NCBI GenBank assembly: GCA_949825045.1
Contig: OX463832.1
Location: 23,244,552 to 23,308,551 of the forward strand
DNA length: 64,000 nucleotides
Reading direction: 5' to 3'
Origin: Argyresthia goedartella
Lineage: Eukaryota; Arthropoda; Insecta; Lepidoptera; Argyresthiidae
The position numbers were made by a program, and so were the translations under genes. This document shows, one piece after another, positions 10,376 to 21,290 of the stretch (positions within the stretch are counted from its first letter, which is position 1; each line of letters begins with the position of its first letter). The notes beneath the pieces were generated by a model. That model was not told where the DNA came from. It made no database searches and saw only the letters and a list, made by a program, of their open reading frames with translations.

Positions 10376-11744
10376 GTGAATAATTAAATATCATCGGAGA
10401 ACTGCTCATGGCAAACTTAAAAGTAGAAAGACGAAAATTCTTATAAGAGACCCCATAAACAACCAGTGAATTGGACGTAGTTCCAATACGAACCGTTAAC
10501 GAAATCAAATATCTCGGCACATATATTACGGCAGGACATAGGACCCAAAAAAGAGGTGCCGGCAAGCCATATGCAATTCCAAGGCCCTAATGCATTTTAT
10601 AAAGAAATCCAACATAGACTGAAATATAGTGCGCTTGATTTACAAAATGGTCACTGCACTGTTTATAAAATACGGACAAAAAGCGGCAACCCTCACTAAA
10701 GCAAACAGGTGACAGTCAGTATATGAACGCCTGATCCTCAGAGACATGTTTGAGAACGCCAGAAGCTATCCAAGATACCACAAAATTCATGACTGACTAC
10801 AGGACAAAACGATATCCAAACGAATCAAAAACCACCGGATATGTTACTATACATATTCTGCGACGCCCACAACAGCACTTACTACACGCTCCATTCAAAT
10901 ACGAAGCAAGGAAGAAGAAAGCCGGCCGACTTATATACACCTGGAAAGATTTCCTTAAGCATGACATCAAACATCAAACACAGTTACTGGACAGAATCAT
11001 CACACAACAGGGACGATGTCAGGATGGCCTAGAGGCAAATATACCGTATCCCAGAAACAGGCAGCAAAAGCGAAACTGGGAACTTACCGGATAACCCAAA
11101 CGAACACGACTCAGGAAACTCAACTATTAACAATAACTGAAAATAGAAGGAAAACAAGAACTTGAAGAAAACAACAGCTGCTCGCCAAATCCCACATCCT
11201 CCCCATTCCACATATCCTATATTGGCTTCAGGCTGAAGAGTCGGTCGATTGAATTCACTATCCTTCCCTTCCTACAGAGCAGGTCATTCCGCCCCCCCTC
11301 AAAACTTGTGCCCTCTGGTATGCCGGCCTAAAGACCGGAACAGGTTTAGAACCCTGGCTGGAGAAGCACCATTCATTCATTCATTCATAATATTAAATAA
11401 ATATATTAACCGATTTCTTTTCAGCGGTGATGAAGAACATCGTGAGGAAACTTTAATTACTCTATAGCTGCGGCGATGGGCTAGCCCCCTGTCACGCAAA
11501 ATGGAGTAATGAATAGCTGGCTCAAAGTGGGCACAATTGTGCCACTGCTACCCCGTATGGGAAAAGGCGTGACGCTATGTTATGTAAAATAAATACAAAT
11601 AAAATAAATTTGAAAATAATGGGTAAACTATACTGAGATCCTATATAATATACCTACTGCTTTTGGGTAACAGGATGAGTAGATCGTAGATAGTAGATTA
11701 ATCAACCAGTATTTTTATTATTTGTAATTATTTATTGATCTTTA

Positions 11745-12030
11745 GTTCAGTTATCTAAATTCTTAAGGCAACAAATATAATGACCAGCAAAATATTTTTT
11801 TCTTACCCAGAATAGGTAAATGATCACCAAAAGTGCACAAAATATCAGGGAAAAATACTGCGGTAGCAGGTAAAGGGTAAAGGGGGTGAGCGAAGCGGAG
11901 CCCCCTTTATCCTTCGTGTTAGGTTGAAAATGTAAGAACAACAAAAAATACTTAAAACATAAACTTAAGTACACAAAACATAAAAAGAAGTTTGGTGATC
12001 ATTTATCCAAACACAATTTGGTGATCATTT
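11745..12030 (+). mobile_element. MITE-like element, family M
   Basis: A short non-coding element. Subterminal repeats around TTGGTGATCATTTA occur twice at the right end and inverted (AAATGATCACCAAAA) at the left. A central GC hairpin (GGGGGTGAGCGAAGCGGAG then CCCCC) lies at about 11883-11907. Related pieces occur at 30184-30379, 47398-47520, 50165-50363 with 53352-53480 (minus), and 54899-55165. No transposase belongs to it, so the superfamily is unknown. Confidence 0.6.
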
Positions 12031-13659
12031 AAAGAACACAACCACAACTCTAAAAGAGTTTCGTTTATCTGAGGCTAAACATGTGGTTTAAACCCGTGAC
12101 ATTAACAAAGTTTTGATTATATTGCTATTGGGTTGTACGGCCCTGGAAACAAGTACTTTTAGGCCAATTTTGTTTGAAATTAATAATTCCCTTCCATCTT
12201 GAGATAATTTATTCTTAATTAAGATGCCTATGGTTTCTAGTTCGTTTTGCGCCACCCGGGGGACACGTGCATGGTTTCCGTAGGAACACTCCTGCGGACG
12301 CGAACTAGAATCGTCCCCCACTAATTAGATAATCAGACTGTATTTGATTATGTGTATCAAAATTAAGGCGATACGAAAAAACATGGGATTTTTTTTTTCG
12401 AAGCCATTTACTCTACTATAAAGTCTTCTACAGATTTGATTTCTGGGTTAACCTCTAATTTGTTTTATTTTTTTCCTGAAATTCTGAAATCCTTACTTAT
12501 TTCATTGCGGAATTGCATTCAAAATGTGGATATTATGTATTAGTAAACTCTCCTTGAAAATCTTTTTGACAAAATAGCGTAGTTTATTTTTAAACAATTT
12601 TTACGTGGTTTTGCGCTACGTTGTCATTTTTCCCCGATGCCGTCCCTCTCACAGGACGACCGTAACGGGGACCTTTGCACGGACGAGGTAACCCCATAGG
12701 ACTGATTATCTAGTTATTTCTTTCAATTCGACTTTAAAAAGAAAACCATGTAAATAAATGGAAAAGGGGATTTGTAGAACATCTGAAACTTGTCCAGAAA
12801 TCCCTTTGTAACGCCGGATCGGGATTTAAAGACAAAAGTTGACAAAAAGTCCACAAATCCTCTTCGCAGGGGATTTGTGGAGTAAGTCCCCCGGATTCAG
12901 GGTACTTATCTGTTCAGCCCGTAATTATTCTTTTCTGTCTGTACATATTTGTGTTCTTTCTACATCTACTCTACTTTCCGATTGTAATGCCTACGATAGA
13001 TAGGTTTCTCCGCGGCTCTCCGTCGTCGACCCTCCAACTTTCCATAAATACCAGGGCAACAGACTGTTGCAGGAGGTTACAGATTGGTTAACTAAAGCTG
13101 ACATGTTCACAGTACTCACAATAATGCAATTTCACTATACAGTATATTTAAAAAACAAATATTTTATTCTAACCTCGAAATAGGTAAACAATCAGAATAA
13201 CGCGCGTCTACACGTGAAACGTATGCAAAAAGATCACTCTTTATTTATAAGCAGTAGCAAAAGAAAAACAATAACTGTCTCATTCATACTCATAAGTTTG
13301 ACCGCGCGCGAGACAGAGAGACTATTCTTGATGCCCATGCAGTGGAACGTCACGCCGCGCGCTTATTCAGACACTACCCAAGGAACCCCGCACGGAATAT
13401 TCGGAAAAATCCGTTTGGTCGATTTTGCTGAAATTTTGTGAAAAGATAGCCTCTAATACTCTAATTAACTGTGCGAAGATGCAACCTTAATTAATGACCA
13501 GATTCCAAAATATAACGATTTTAAGTTTAACTAAAAATGAAGTAAGTATTATATGACGCTAATAGGCACTTACTACCTTTTTCCCGAAGTCAATTTTATT
13601 ACGATATTAAAATGTTCTTGATATATATAAATCGTTTCACAAGGCTATTCAAATATTGT
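12031..13659. other. Unassigned stretch
   Basis: A 77-codon minus frame (12088-12321) and a GC-richer patch at 12640-12720 may belong to an old element, but no family motif is visible. The rest shows no gene, RNA or repeat that I can name. Confidence 0.4.
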
Positions 13660-13880
13660 TAACAAACATAAACATTTATATACAGGCACATACATTGCTT
13701 CTGGCCCCACACTAGGATACCCTGTGTCGTGGTAACCAGAAACAGCGACGTCACACACATATAAACATCTAAGACCTGGGGATTGTTTTTTTTTTTTTTT
13801 CATTACCCCCAGCCGGGGATCGAACCCGGGACCTCTCGCATGGTAGGCAGAGCCACAACCGCTGCGCCACAGAGGCCGTC
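13660..13880 (-). repeat. tRNA-derived SINE, family S2
   Basis: On the minus strand a tRNA-like head begins GGCCTCTGTGGCGCAGCGGT (A box TGGCGCAGCGGT). A B box GGTTCGATCCC, an A run and the S2 body seen at 2264-2440 follow. It is longer at the 5' end than the first copy and probably full-length. The head is close to a real tRNA but lacks a cloverleaf 3' half. Confidence 0.83.
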
Positions 13881-15440
13881 AAAAGTTACTTATACTACAA
13901 GACTTCGACGAATACTTGGTATGCGTAGTCGTTTCCCGTAATAAGAACAAACACTTTGGATCATCATTTAAAATGTTTTAAAGTTCCGAGTACCTAATTA
14001 AGTAATTACAATAAATATATACAATCGTAGGTAATTAATGTAGATACGAGTGCCAATATGTTAATGTACAGAAACGACGGTTTTCACGCGGTTATCATTT
14101 TCTTCTCTTATCTATGAAGTAGCGAGACCAATGCGAAGACGAGCGGCAATAAATTCTCGTGCAAAGTGTCATAAATAATTAATCTGTGTCATGCTGACAC
14201 TATGTTTTTTTTCCGATAATAGCAGATTTTTTCAACCCCCATTCCAACTGTCAAACGCTATTGCAAGCGATATTGGCATAATTGTGTTTTGACTGCATTG
14301 TAGTCATACGCTAGAGTGGTAAGAAGTAAACATGTTATATTACTGTAGCAAATGATACATTTTGCCCTTTGAAATGGCTTTTCAAAACAGGATTCCTTGC
14401 TTTATATGCAATGCTGCCTTAGTGCCACGAGCAATGGTCCAATGCACGAGCAATAGTGAACGTGCCAGCTGTAAACTGATCTCCAATTCTTAATTCAAAA
14501 AGTCACGGACATAAATGCAAAAAGATCCATCAATGGATCTTAATATAGATTTTAGTAAATCGAGGATTAACCTCCGCGAATCCGGGCCGCCCCGGCGCGA
14601 AACAGAGGATCCGCGGCATATTTTGAGCCCACCCGCGCGCGGCACTTGACTCACGTATCAAGTGATTCTGTTGGAATGGTAACTCTTAGAACTATACGAA
14701 TTGTAGATCTGAGTAGCTAATGAAACCCTCTCTTAGTTTATGCGAAAAAAATGTCACTGTGACCTTAGTTTATTTTTGTACCGACACGACATGAGAATCA
14801 CCGACTTCTATGAAAATGTTCCCTCTCGACACAAATCTAGCCGACATGAGAAAAACATCAACAAATATACATGTTGTTTGATACCTACGTAATCTACACA
14901 AGATAACCTTTTCAAAACAATAAAAACATTAGTGTGTTCTTATAGAAACAATTCAATATTCACCATAAAAGCTCAGAAAAGATCAGTCAAAAATCGCGCG
15001 CGAGAAAGTTATTTTGTTTTTCCCAGTCTGAATATTTTTTTCAACGAAAGACCACAGACAAATATGTTCATGGTAGAGTTTGACTAATGCCGCATTTACA
15101 CTTGCCAAGCATGCCAACATTATGCACTAAAATTATACCAAAATACCGGTTTGTAAACACAGCGTCACCCGCGCATCAATAGCTGGGCGTGGTAACCAAC
15201 GGTATTTTGACTTTGCAGCTATTGATGCATTCGGATACTGAGAGGTTGGACATAAAGAGTGCAATAAGATCCATTAATGGATCTTTACAATGGATATTAA
15301 TGGATCGAGGTCACTTGCTACCCATGTAAAAAAATCTGTGTAAGTTTGAAGTAGTTTCTACCTTGTTACTTGCCTTGCTAGTCAAGCGAAACATAATTAT
15401 AGTAATGAGAAATAAAACTTTAAAACATTTAATATTTATC
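13881..15440. other. Intergenic stretch 3' of the DUF4780-like gene
   Basis: No gene was recognised. Two homologous modules of about 55 bp at 14513-14575 and 15258-15312 each carry AAGATCCAT..ATGGATCTT. The second forms a perfect 20-bp palindrome at 15266-15285. Confidence 0.45.
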
Positions 15441-15442
15441 AC

Positions 15443-15448
15443 TTTATT
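15443..15448 (-). terminator. Poly(A) signal AATAAA of the DUF4780-like gene
   Basis: AATAAA on the minus strand lies about 230 bases downstream of the stop codon of the 990-codon frame, in AT-rich sequence. It is the nearest canonical signal I see. Confidence 0.45.
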
Positions 15449-15675
15449 TGTCGTAATGCATGTAAAATAACTAATTAATCAAAATCACAGTAAACACAAA
15501 ATTAATCGACATTGTATACGAGTAGATATTATGACAAACCAATCAATCAATTAAACATAATTAAAAAGTAATCTAAATGAAACTTCACACACACACCTTC
15601 AATAACTTACCAGAAGTCTAACTATAATAGAACTAATATAAATATTAAAAAACTGGATGTAAAACTTAGAAGAAA

Positions 15676-18648
15676 TTATTCGAAAATGAATTTCACCTTC
15701 TCCCCGCCTACAGTGGAATTGAACCCTTGGCCTTGAATGATCGAAGCGGATTTTTTGTCAATAAGCAAAGAAATCCTCCCTTTCAGAGAATAATCTTCAT
15801 CAGAACAGACTTGCCACAGCTCCGTATTCAAGCCTGGATTCATGTCTTCTAACAAATCAAATATCATATTGAACTCTTCTTTCCTCAGTAATAGTTTTGG
15901 CGGCACTTTGAGGGTGACTCTGGCACTGCTGTGTGTGTCCGTCGGACTGTAGTCCTCCCTCGTTGGAGATTCTACTATTACTGGATCCTGATCTAAATCT
16001 TTGTGGCACTTTTCTTTAAACAGCACATCGATTTTGCTTGATGCCTTCGGCATTATCTTTACCTTACTTTTGCTGGATTTCTTTAAAGCCTTCTTGCCAT
16101 TTTTCTTGATCTTTTCTAGGCTGGCGTTTGGTTTAATAAGCGACTCTAGGTGTCCTAATTTGAATTGAACGGCACTAGTTCCGATTAATTTGTTGAATTC
16201 CGGATCTACTATCACTTGTGCCGACAGCTTATCTATCTGTAGTACCACATCCAGCTTAGTTTCAGTCTGGACTGTGCTGATTTTTCTCCAATACTTTGTG
16301 CGAAGTCTAGGATTCTGTTTTTGCAGCATCTCAATCACTTCGTCTGTGTCCTTATTCGTTTTCACAAACATGCTTATGATGCCCACAGCGCCGCGAAATT
16401 CCGTCGCCTTCAAAACTGTATTCAGCTTTAAACTAACGTTTGGCAATAACTGTTGAACCCAATACTTAGAAGCAAAGTTCTGGCAAATCACGAAAATCAC
16501 GCCATCAAATAGGTACATATCGTGGAACCTCGGTATTGTATCGTCAGTCAAGTCACCCTTGTCGACGGCGTCACACACAATATTCTCCAAACAACGTTTG
16601 ATGGAGAAGAAGAGAGTTTCGTCGACTCTGGATTCCGGATAGTTGGATGGACTGACATAAAGTTTTAAGTCATCGGCGATCAAGTCCGAGTAATGATCCG
16701 TTCTTATTCTCGTCATGCATATTTTCTGATCGGACTCCACGGGTTTATGCATTATCTTCAAGACTCTCTCTCTGTTTTTTTTCGCGTCTTCATCTTCCAC
16801 AACATCTCTATCCCTGTCGTGCGTACCAAACTCGTCGAAGCTTACATCTCTTTTTTGCCTATCTATGACTCTGAAGCTGACCTCTTCCCCTTCGTACGTG
16901 GGACGGAAATCTGGGGATTTTATCACTTCCAAAGAAGCAGGATCCACACCAAACTGTCTCTTCTGCTTGCCGGCGACATCGGAGTAGAACTTCCAACACT
17001 CCGGCTTCAGCCCGGGGTAGTTCACCTGCAATTTCAGCAACACTTCCATGGTTTCCAACTGCGCATAATTCTTCGGAATCCTCATTACGACCCTAGTGTA
17101 TCGCAGCAGGGTCTTCATGTCTCTAAAAGTCAGCTTCAATCCAGTGGAATTTACGAATTTGGGCAGCACTTCTGTCAGGTAATCTTTAGTTTCTAAACTA
17201 TCACAGATGTATATCACGGCGCCGTTGGAAAGATAAATGTCTTGAAATTTTGGAATAATAAGATTGCTGAAACGCTGCAGTTTCATGTCTTTGTGCAGGT
17301 ACTCCTTGAATAAATGTTTCAGTCTTCTTATGTGCGTGCCTTCGAGTTTGTTTTGCGGGTATCCTTCGAGTGTTACAGCTAGTTTAAGTTCATTTTCCAC
17401 TTGCAGATAGTTCGTGCGTCTGTGGTATGCAATACCGCGACTGCTGTCTATATTAAGAGTGCTATTTCTCGATAAGTTGTCAATACTTTCGATAATCGAT
17501 TCGGTTTTGTCAGATAGCACATCAGTTACCGAATCAGCAGTGTTCTCATCAACATTCTCATTGTCTGCTATTGCGTTGTCCTGCGATTCTTCATCGATCA
17601 GTTTTTCTGAAAACTCACCATCGTCGGAGACTCTTGTCATGGTATCTTCCGTTTCTTGAGTGACAAAAGTCTCATCCATCTTTAAAAGTTTACTTTCGTG
17701 ATCTTTAATATTTTTATTTCTGTTCTTATTTTTATCGCTCAAACCTGCTTCTGAAATAATCTTCGGCGTCGTTCCCCCAGACTTTATCTCCTCTAAATGT
17801 TTCATCCGTGAAGCGATACTCTGCACGTCATCTTCCGACTGGGAGAGCAAACTGTCGTAGTAGATCTCGGTAAAGCCATTCAGCTCAAACTCCATTTGAT
17901 TGTAATCAATGACATTCTTGAACAATGGACCGCGGAGGATTTCTACTGATACCTTGTCGACTAAAAACGATGTATATTCGATGCCATCTATAATTTTTTG
18001 CGAGTATATCCTCCAGAGGTCAGATTTGAGGTTGGGATTGAAGTATTGGAGTAGTTTGAAAGCGTCCTGAGCGGTTGCTGGCCAAATGCCTTGTGGTATC
18101 TTCAGCTCAGCTAAACACAGCCTTTTAGCTTTAGCTTTTAGCAACACCAGCCTTTGGTTCATCCTCTCTTCTAACCCCTGGCAAATTCTTACCAACCAAT
18201 CTCTACTCTCAACATCTTTACAGACGCAAACAACAGCTCCTCTATTCAAATAATAATCAGTAAATTCTGGAAGATTTTTTAGCAACCCCGCTTTCAATTG
18301 CATATCTGTAACATCCTCAAGACTTTTCTTAAACTGCGCCATTTCTTGCAATCTCATCCTCGCTTTTGGGTATCCCGACAACGCAATTACTACCCTCAAA
18401 TCCTTCCCAATAATTCCAGTATAATCTACACTCCGTGCTACCATAATCTTCCTAGTCTCCGTATCTTCTTCATCACAGTTAAACAGATCAGCATACCTGA
18501 GGTCACATCTCTGTGTGTTGTCACTTAATGCATCGTTTTTGCTATCGGAGAGAGTTTTGGCAGTGACGGTGGTGGTTGACTTGTCTCGGTCCCTCGGGCT
18601 GTAATGCTTGCTGTCGTCGCTGAGTCGTTCACGGTCTTCTGTACACAT
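15676..18648 (-). CDS. Protein with tandem DUF4780-like domains
   Basis: A 990-codon uninterrupted frame, the best host-gene candidate here. It is built from repeats of one domain: about residues 83-255, 415-600 and 655-850, plus a C-terminal partial copy at about 915-990. Each full copy runs L...V...YP, then a G.V..C.....DWL/YWV-like box, then a P......E.L..L...NP.L....W segment, then a K.S...I...F....G...V.F end. This pattern resembles DUF4780, a domain of unknown function common in insects. Linkers are acidic and Ser-rich (about 300-400). No signal peptide or membrane segment is apparent, so it is probably intracellular. The Met at 18648 is the first in frame, but the frame stays open to about 18757. 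A possible 3' splice site (ATTGTCCGCAG, boundary 18735/18736) suggests an upstream exon. No transposon motif is fused to it. Confidence 0.68.
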   Translation of the reverse strand: MCTEDRERLSDDSKHYSPRDRDKSTTTVTAKTLSDSKNDALSDNTQRCDLRYADLFNCDEEDTETRKIMVARSVDYTGIIGKDLRVVIALSGYPKARMRLQEMAQFKKSLEDVTDMQLKAGLLKNLPEFTDYYLNRGAVVCVCKDVESRDWLVRICQGLEERMNQRLVLLKAKAKRLCLAELKIPQGIWPATAQDAFKLLQYFNPNLKSDLWRIYSQKIIDGIEYTSFLVDKVSVEILRGPLFKNVIDYNQMEFELNGFTEIYYDSLLSQSEDDVQSIASRMKHLEEIKSGGTTPKIISEAGLSDKNKNRNKNIKDHESKLLKMDETFVTQETEDTMTRVSDDGEFSEKLIDEESQDNAIADNENVDENTADSVTDVLSDKTESIIESIDNLSRNSTLNIDSSRGIAYHRRTNYLQVENELKLAVTLEGYPQNKLEGTHIRRLKHLFKEYLHKDMKLQRFSNLIIPKFQDIYLSNGAVIYICDSLETKDYLTEVLPKFVNSTGLKLTFRDMKTLLRYTRVVMRIPKNYAQLETMEVLLKLQVNYPGLKPECWKFYSDVAGKQKRQFGVDPASLEVIKSPDFRPTYEGEEVSFRVIDRQKRDVSFDEFGTHDRDRDVVEDEDAKKNRERVLKIMHKPVESDQKICMTRIRTDHYSDLIADDLKLYVSPSNYPESRVDETLFFSIKRCLENIVCDAVDKGDLTDDTIPRFHDMYLFDGVIFVICQNFASKYWVQQLLPNVSLKLNTVLKATEFRGAVGIISMFVKTNKDTDEVIEMLQKQNPRLRTKYWRKISTVQTETKLDVVLQIDKLSAQVIVDPEFNKLIGTSAVQFKLGHLESLIKPNASLEKIKKNGKKALKKSSKSKVKIMPKASSKIDVLFKEKCHKDLDQDPVIVESPTREDYSPTDTHSSARVTLKVPPKLLLRKEEFNMIFDLLEDMNPGLNTELWQVCSDEDYSLKGRISLLIDKKSASIIQGQGFNSTVGGEKVKFIFE

Positions 18649-18781
18649 GATGCAGGTGGATGGGGAGGAGTTTCCTTCGTCGGAGGACTCATCCCAGGAT
18701 TTGTGCCGCGGGTGGCAACTGCAATCGCGCCCGTTCTGCGGACAATAGAGGCTTTTTTACGAATTTCAACAATTCACAAAT

Positions 18782-18850
18782 ACTAATGCATGTCATGGTA
18801 GTGATGCGGGTTCGATCCTGCTCGGTGTTGACTATGTAACAATGACATAA
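18782..18850 (+). repeat. tRNA-like SINE head remnant
   Basis: ATGGTAGTGATGC followed by a B-box GGTTCGATCCT at 18809-18819 and then GTAACAATGACATAAG resembles a decayed SINE head. No body can be matched in the window. Confidence 0.35.
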
Positions 18851-19599
18851 GTTAAATCACGGGCGTAGTTTTCACGGTTTCGACGTTTTTCACATGAAGG
18901 GAGGGGAGTGGGTCCGCGGGTCCAAACATTTTCAAAGATGAACAAGGTTTTGACTGGGCTTCACACAGAAAAGGGACAAAATTTAAAAGCCAATCTCACT
19001 CATTTAGAGATTACATAAACATGAAATACAATGAAATTTCACATGGCTAGCAAGTCGAATAATGAACGGGCGCCACAAGCCACTTCTGTATTTTATCAAA
19101 CAAGTCAAGTAGTGAAATGAGAATCAGTTATTATATGAGTGGCGATGCAAGCTTCTCATGAAATATCACCCAAAAAATCAAATCATTAATTGATAATAGG
19201 CAAAAAATCTTGAGTTTTTGGGCGATATTTTACTACTATATGAATACATGGATAAAAGTATAAAATTAATCAAATATGATTCAAAATGAGTACATGGTTT
19301 GAGTTTGCTTATCAATGCTTTCCGAAAACTGTCCCATACGGTTGGTAGTAATGGGTCAGTAAGTAAACTCCTGAGAGTTTTTATTCAATTTGTCCTATGT
19401 CCACAATGATCCGAGCTAAGTATGTCATATATAGCCATGCTTTGAGGTTAACAGTTACAAAAAACATTGTAGCAAGTTGCCGATGAGTTTGTGATTCTTG
19501 TTGGCTGATTAAAAAGATTTTTTAGATCAAAGCACAAAAACAAATTTAGTAATTTATCACTTAGCGGAACATATTATCCGTTAACATTAAAATCACCAC
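18851..19599. other. Unassigned stretch
   Basis: No gene was recognised. It contains the first copy of the TTCACATGGCTAGCAAGT motif (19038-19055). Confidence 0.4.
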
Positions 19600-20136
19600 A
19601 AACAACTAGGTATTTTGAAGTATTGAAAGATTTTCCAAACACTTAAATCAGCGGATGTTGCTCCAGCTCTATATGTGATAACTCTATAGTCCGTTATATA
19701 GACAACGACACAGTGTCATTTCTCTCCTTAAATTGGAAATTATTCCCAACGTAAATTAAAGACCCGCCATGGACAGCTTTGTTCCTATTAAAATAACTAG
19801 CAATGTGGTAATTCTTAATAGATGGTCACAAAGCATCCCCGGCTAGCAAGTGATTAACCTGTAAGGCCAAACAACTAGGTATTTTGAAGTATTGAAAGAT
19901 TTTCCAAACACTTAAATCAGCGGATGTTGCTCCAGCTCTATATGTGATAACTCTATAGTCCGTTATATAGACAACGACACAGTGTCATTTCTCTCCTTAA
20001 ATTGGAAATTATTCCCAACGTAAATTAAAGACCCGCCATGGACAGCTTTGTTCCTATTAAAATAACTAGCAATGTGGTAATTCTTAATAGATGGTCACAA
20101 AGCATCCCCGGCTAGCAAGTGATTAACCTGTAAGGC
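19600..20136 (+). repeat. Exact 269-bp tandem duplication
   Basis: The segment starting AAACAACTAGGTATTTTG at 19600 is repeated from 19869, with no difference that I can see over about 268 bases. Both copies end AACCTGTAAGGC. Divergence resumes right after the second copy. Either it is a very recent duplication or an assembly artefact. Confidence 0.92.
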
Positions 20137-20310
20137 ATGCTATCGGGGGCACAAGCCACACCGGAAAATTCACATGGCTATTAATTACAGTAAAGAAAAA
20201 TAAACAAGCATTGGCTTCCCCCGCCAATGAATTTTACATGGCTAGCAATTCGAGTGCATATTTATAAGAAGAGGCGCAATCAGACCCGGAATTTTCACAT
20301 GGCTAGCAAG
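20137..20310 (+). repeat. Cluster of CACATGGCTAGCAAG-type motifs
   Basis: Related 18-20 bp motifs occur at 20168-20180, 20231-20249 and 20292-20310, about 60 bases apart, with a further copy at 19038-19055. A shorter GGCTAGCAAGTGATTAACC occurs in both halves of the tandem duplication. The sequence between motifs also shares CACAAGCCAC and CCGGAA words, so these look like degenerate units of about 60 bp. Confidence 0.55.
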
Positions 20311-21290
20311 TACAGTTAACATCAACATATTTATCTACACATGTATCATAAACCCTCTTTACTGCGTCCAAAAACCGCACGTTACAAACAGCATAATGAT
20401 ATACTACTTGGTAAAAACTCATTTCTTGTCTGAATATTGATTCAATATTTCGACATATTATGACATTTAAATTTCAAACGCCGACGCCCGCCTGCGTGCC
20501 AAGCCTAGTTGGTCTGTGAAGTTGGTACTTCTGAACAATCTAAACAATTGCAGAGCAATAATCAATGCCACAATGCCGGTCGTACATGCGGTTCCTGAAC
20601 ACATCAAAGAGAGCTTATGATAAGTGTGTAGATAAACTAGTGTATGTAACTGTACAAAATTAAGCATTAAAACTCTCGAGAGATATTATTATGAAACTCG
20701 CCTCGAGTTTAATGCCCTCCATTATGTACCAGTCACATAAACTACTAAAATGTGACGGGTGGCGAAGCTGGTACGTGATGTACTCAATCTGTACCTACAT
20801 GTCTTATACCTGAATAAATAAATGTCTAAATGTCTAATCATGGGTTCCCTATCATGCTTATGATGATGATGATGAATAGAGCACTAACCGAATCGCCGCC
20901 GGCGCCAGCGCCAAGACTGCTGTCTAGTGAGTCGCGCTGTCAACAAACATACCAAGTTAGTTCCTAACATGGATCGAAATTCTTAAGATAAGTACACTTC
21001 TTGATGATTATCGGCTAATTATCACCAGTGTAAGACTTTATTTGTTATATGTTTTACAAAAGCAATGGGTCTGTTCATTGGGTAAGGGGGAAAGGAAAGC
21101 CCCGGAAAGTTGACACTTCGTGCGTTCGGATACACGTGAGTGCGGAAATATATACATTCGGATTGAACTCAGTTTCGCAAACGCAATTTTTTTGTTATTA
21201 TTGATTGATAATCATGTAACTGTTATTATAAAACATAATTCCAATAAAGAATCGCGACAATAATGCGTCTTTTAGGTATGCAAACATGCC
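20311..21290. other. Unassigned stretch
   Basis: No gene was recognised. Short frames here have no domain features. Confidence 0.4.

Larger units (their letters stand above)
7306..11387 (+). mobile_element. Degenerate non-LTR retrotransposon with OTU-like protease domains
   Basis: The element is bounded by a 26-bp direct duplication (7280-7305 / 11388-11413) and ends in (ATTC)n, as expected for target-primed insertion. In order it holds a GC-rich 5' region, an OTU-like domain (8515-8853), a second decayed OTU-like domain (9235-9610), an AP-endonuclease-like start (9802-9950, with HIAYIQETN) and RT C-terminal remnants (IKYLGTYIT near 10500; then 10750-11094). The RT palm was not found, so it is internally deleted as well as frame-shifted. 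A LINE-A fragment (9955-10375, minus) is inserted in it. Clade is uncertain; an APE plus OTU layout is known in a few LINE groups. Confidence 0.72.
7105..11590 (+). repeat. SINE family S3, split by the OTU-domain LINE
   Basis: The SINE head and middle (7105-7230, B box GGTTCGATTCC) are followed by about 75 bp of AT-rich sequence. A 4-kb insertion then separates the head from the SINE tail (11415-11590, GGTGATG...GCGTGACGCTATG). The AT-rich segment next to the insertion is duplicated on both sides (7280-7305 and 11388-11413), which marks the target-site duplication of the inserted LINE. Confidence 0.82.

Noticed and set aside
13790..13880. tRNA gene on the minus strand
   Set aside because: Only the 5' half resembles tRNA; an A run and the S2 SINE body follow.
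16190..17659. Plus-strand frames inside the 15676-18648 gene
   Set aside because: They are antisense shadows of the 990-codon frame with no motif of their own.
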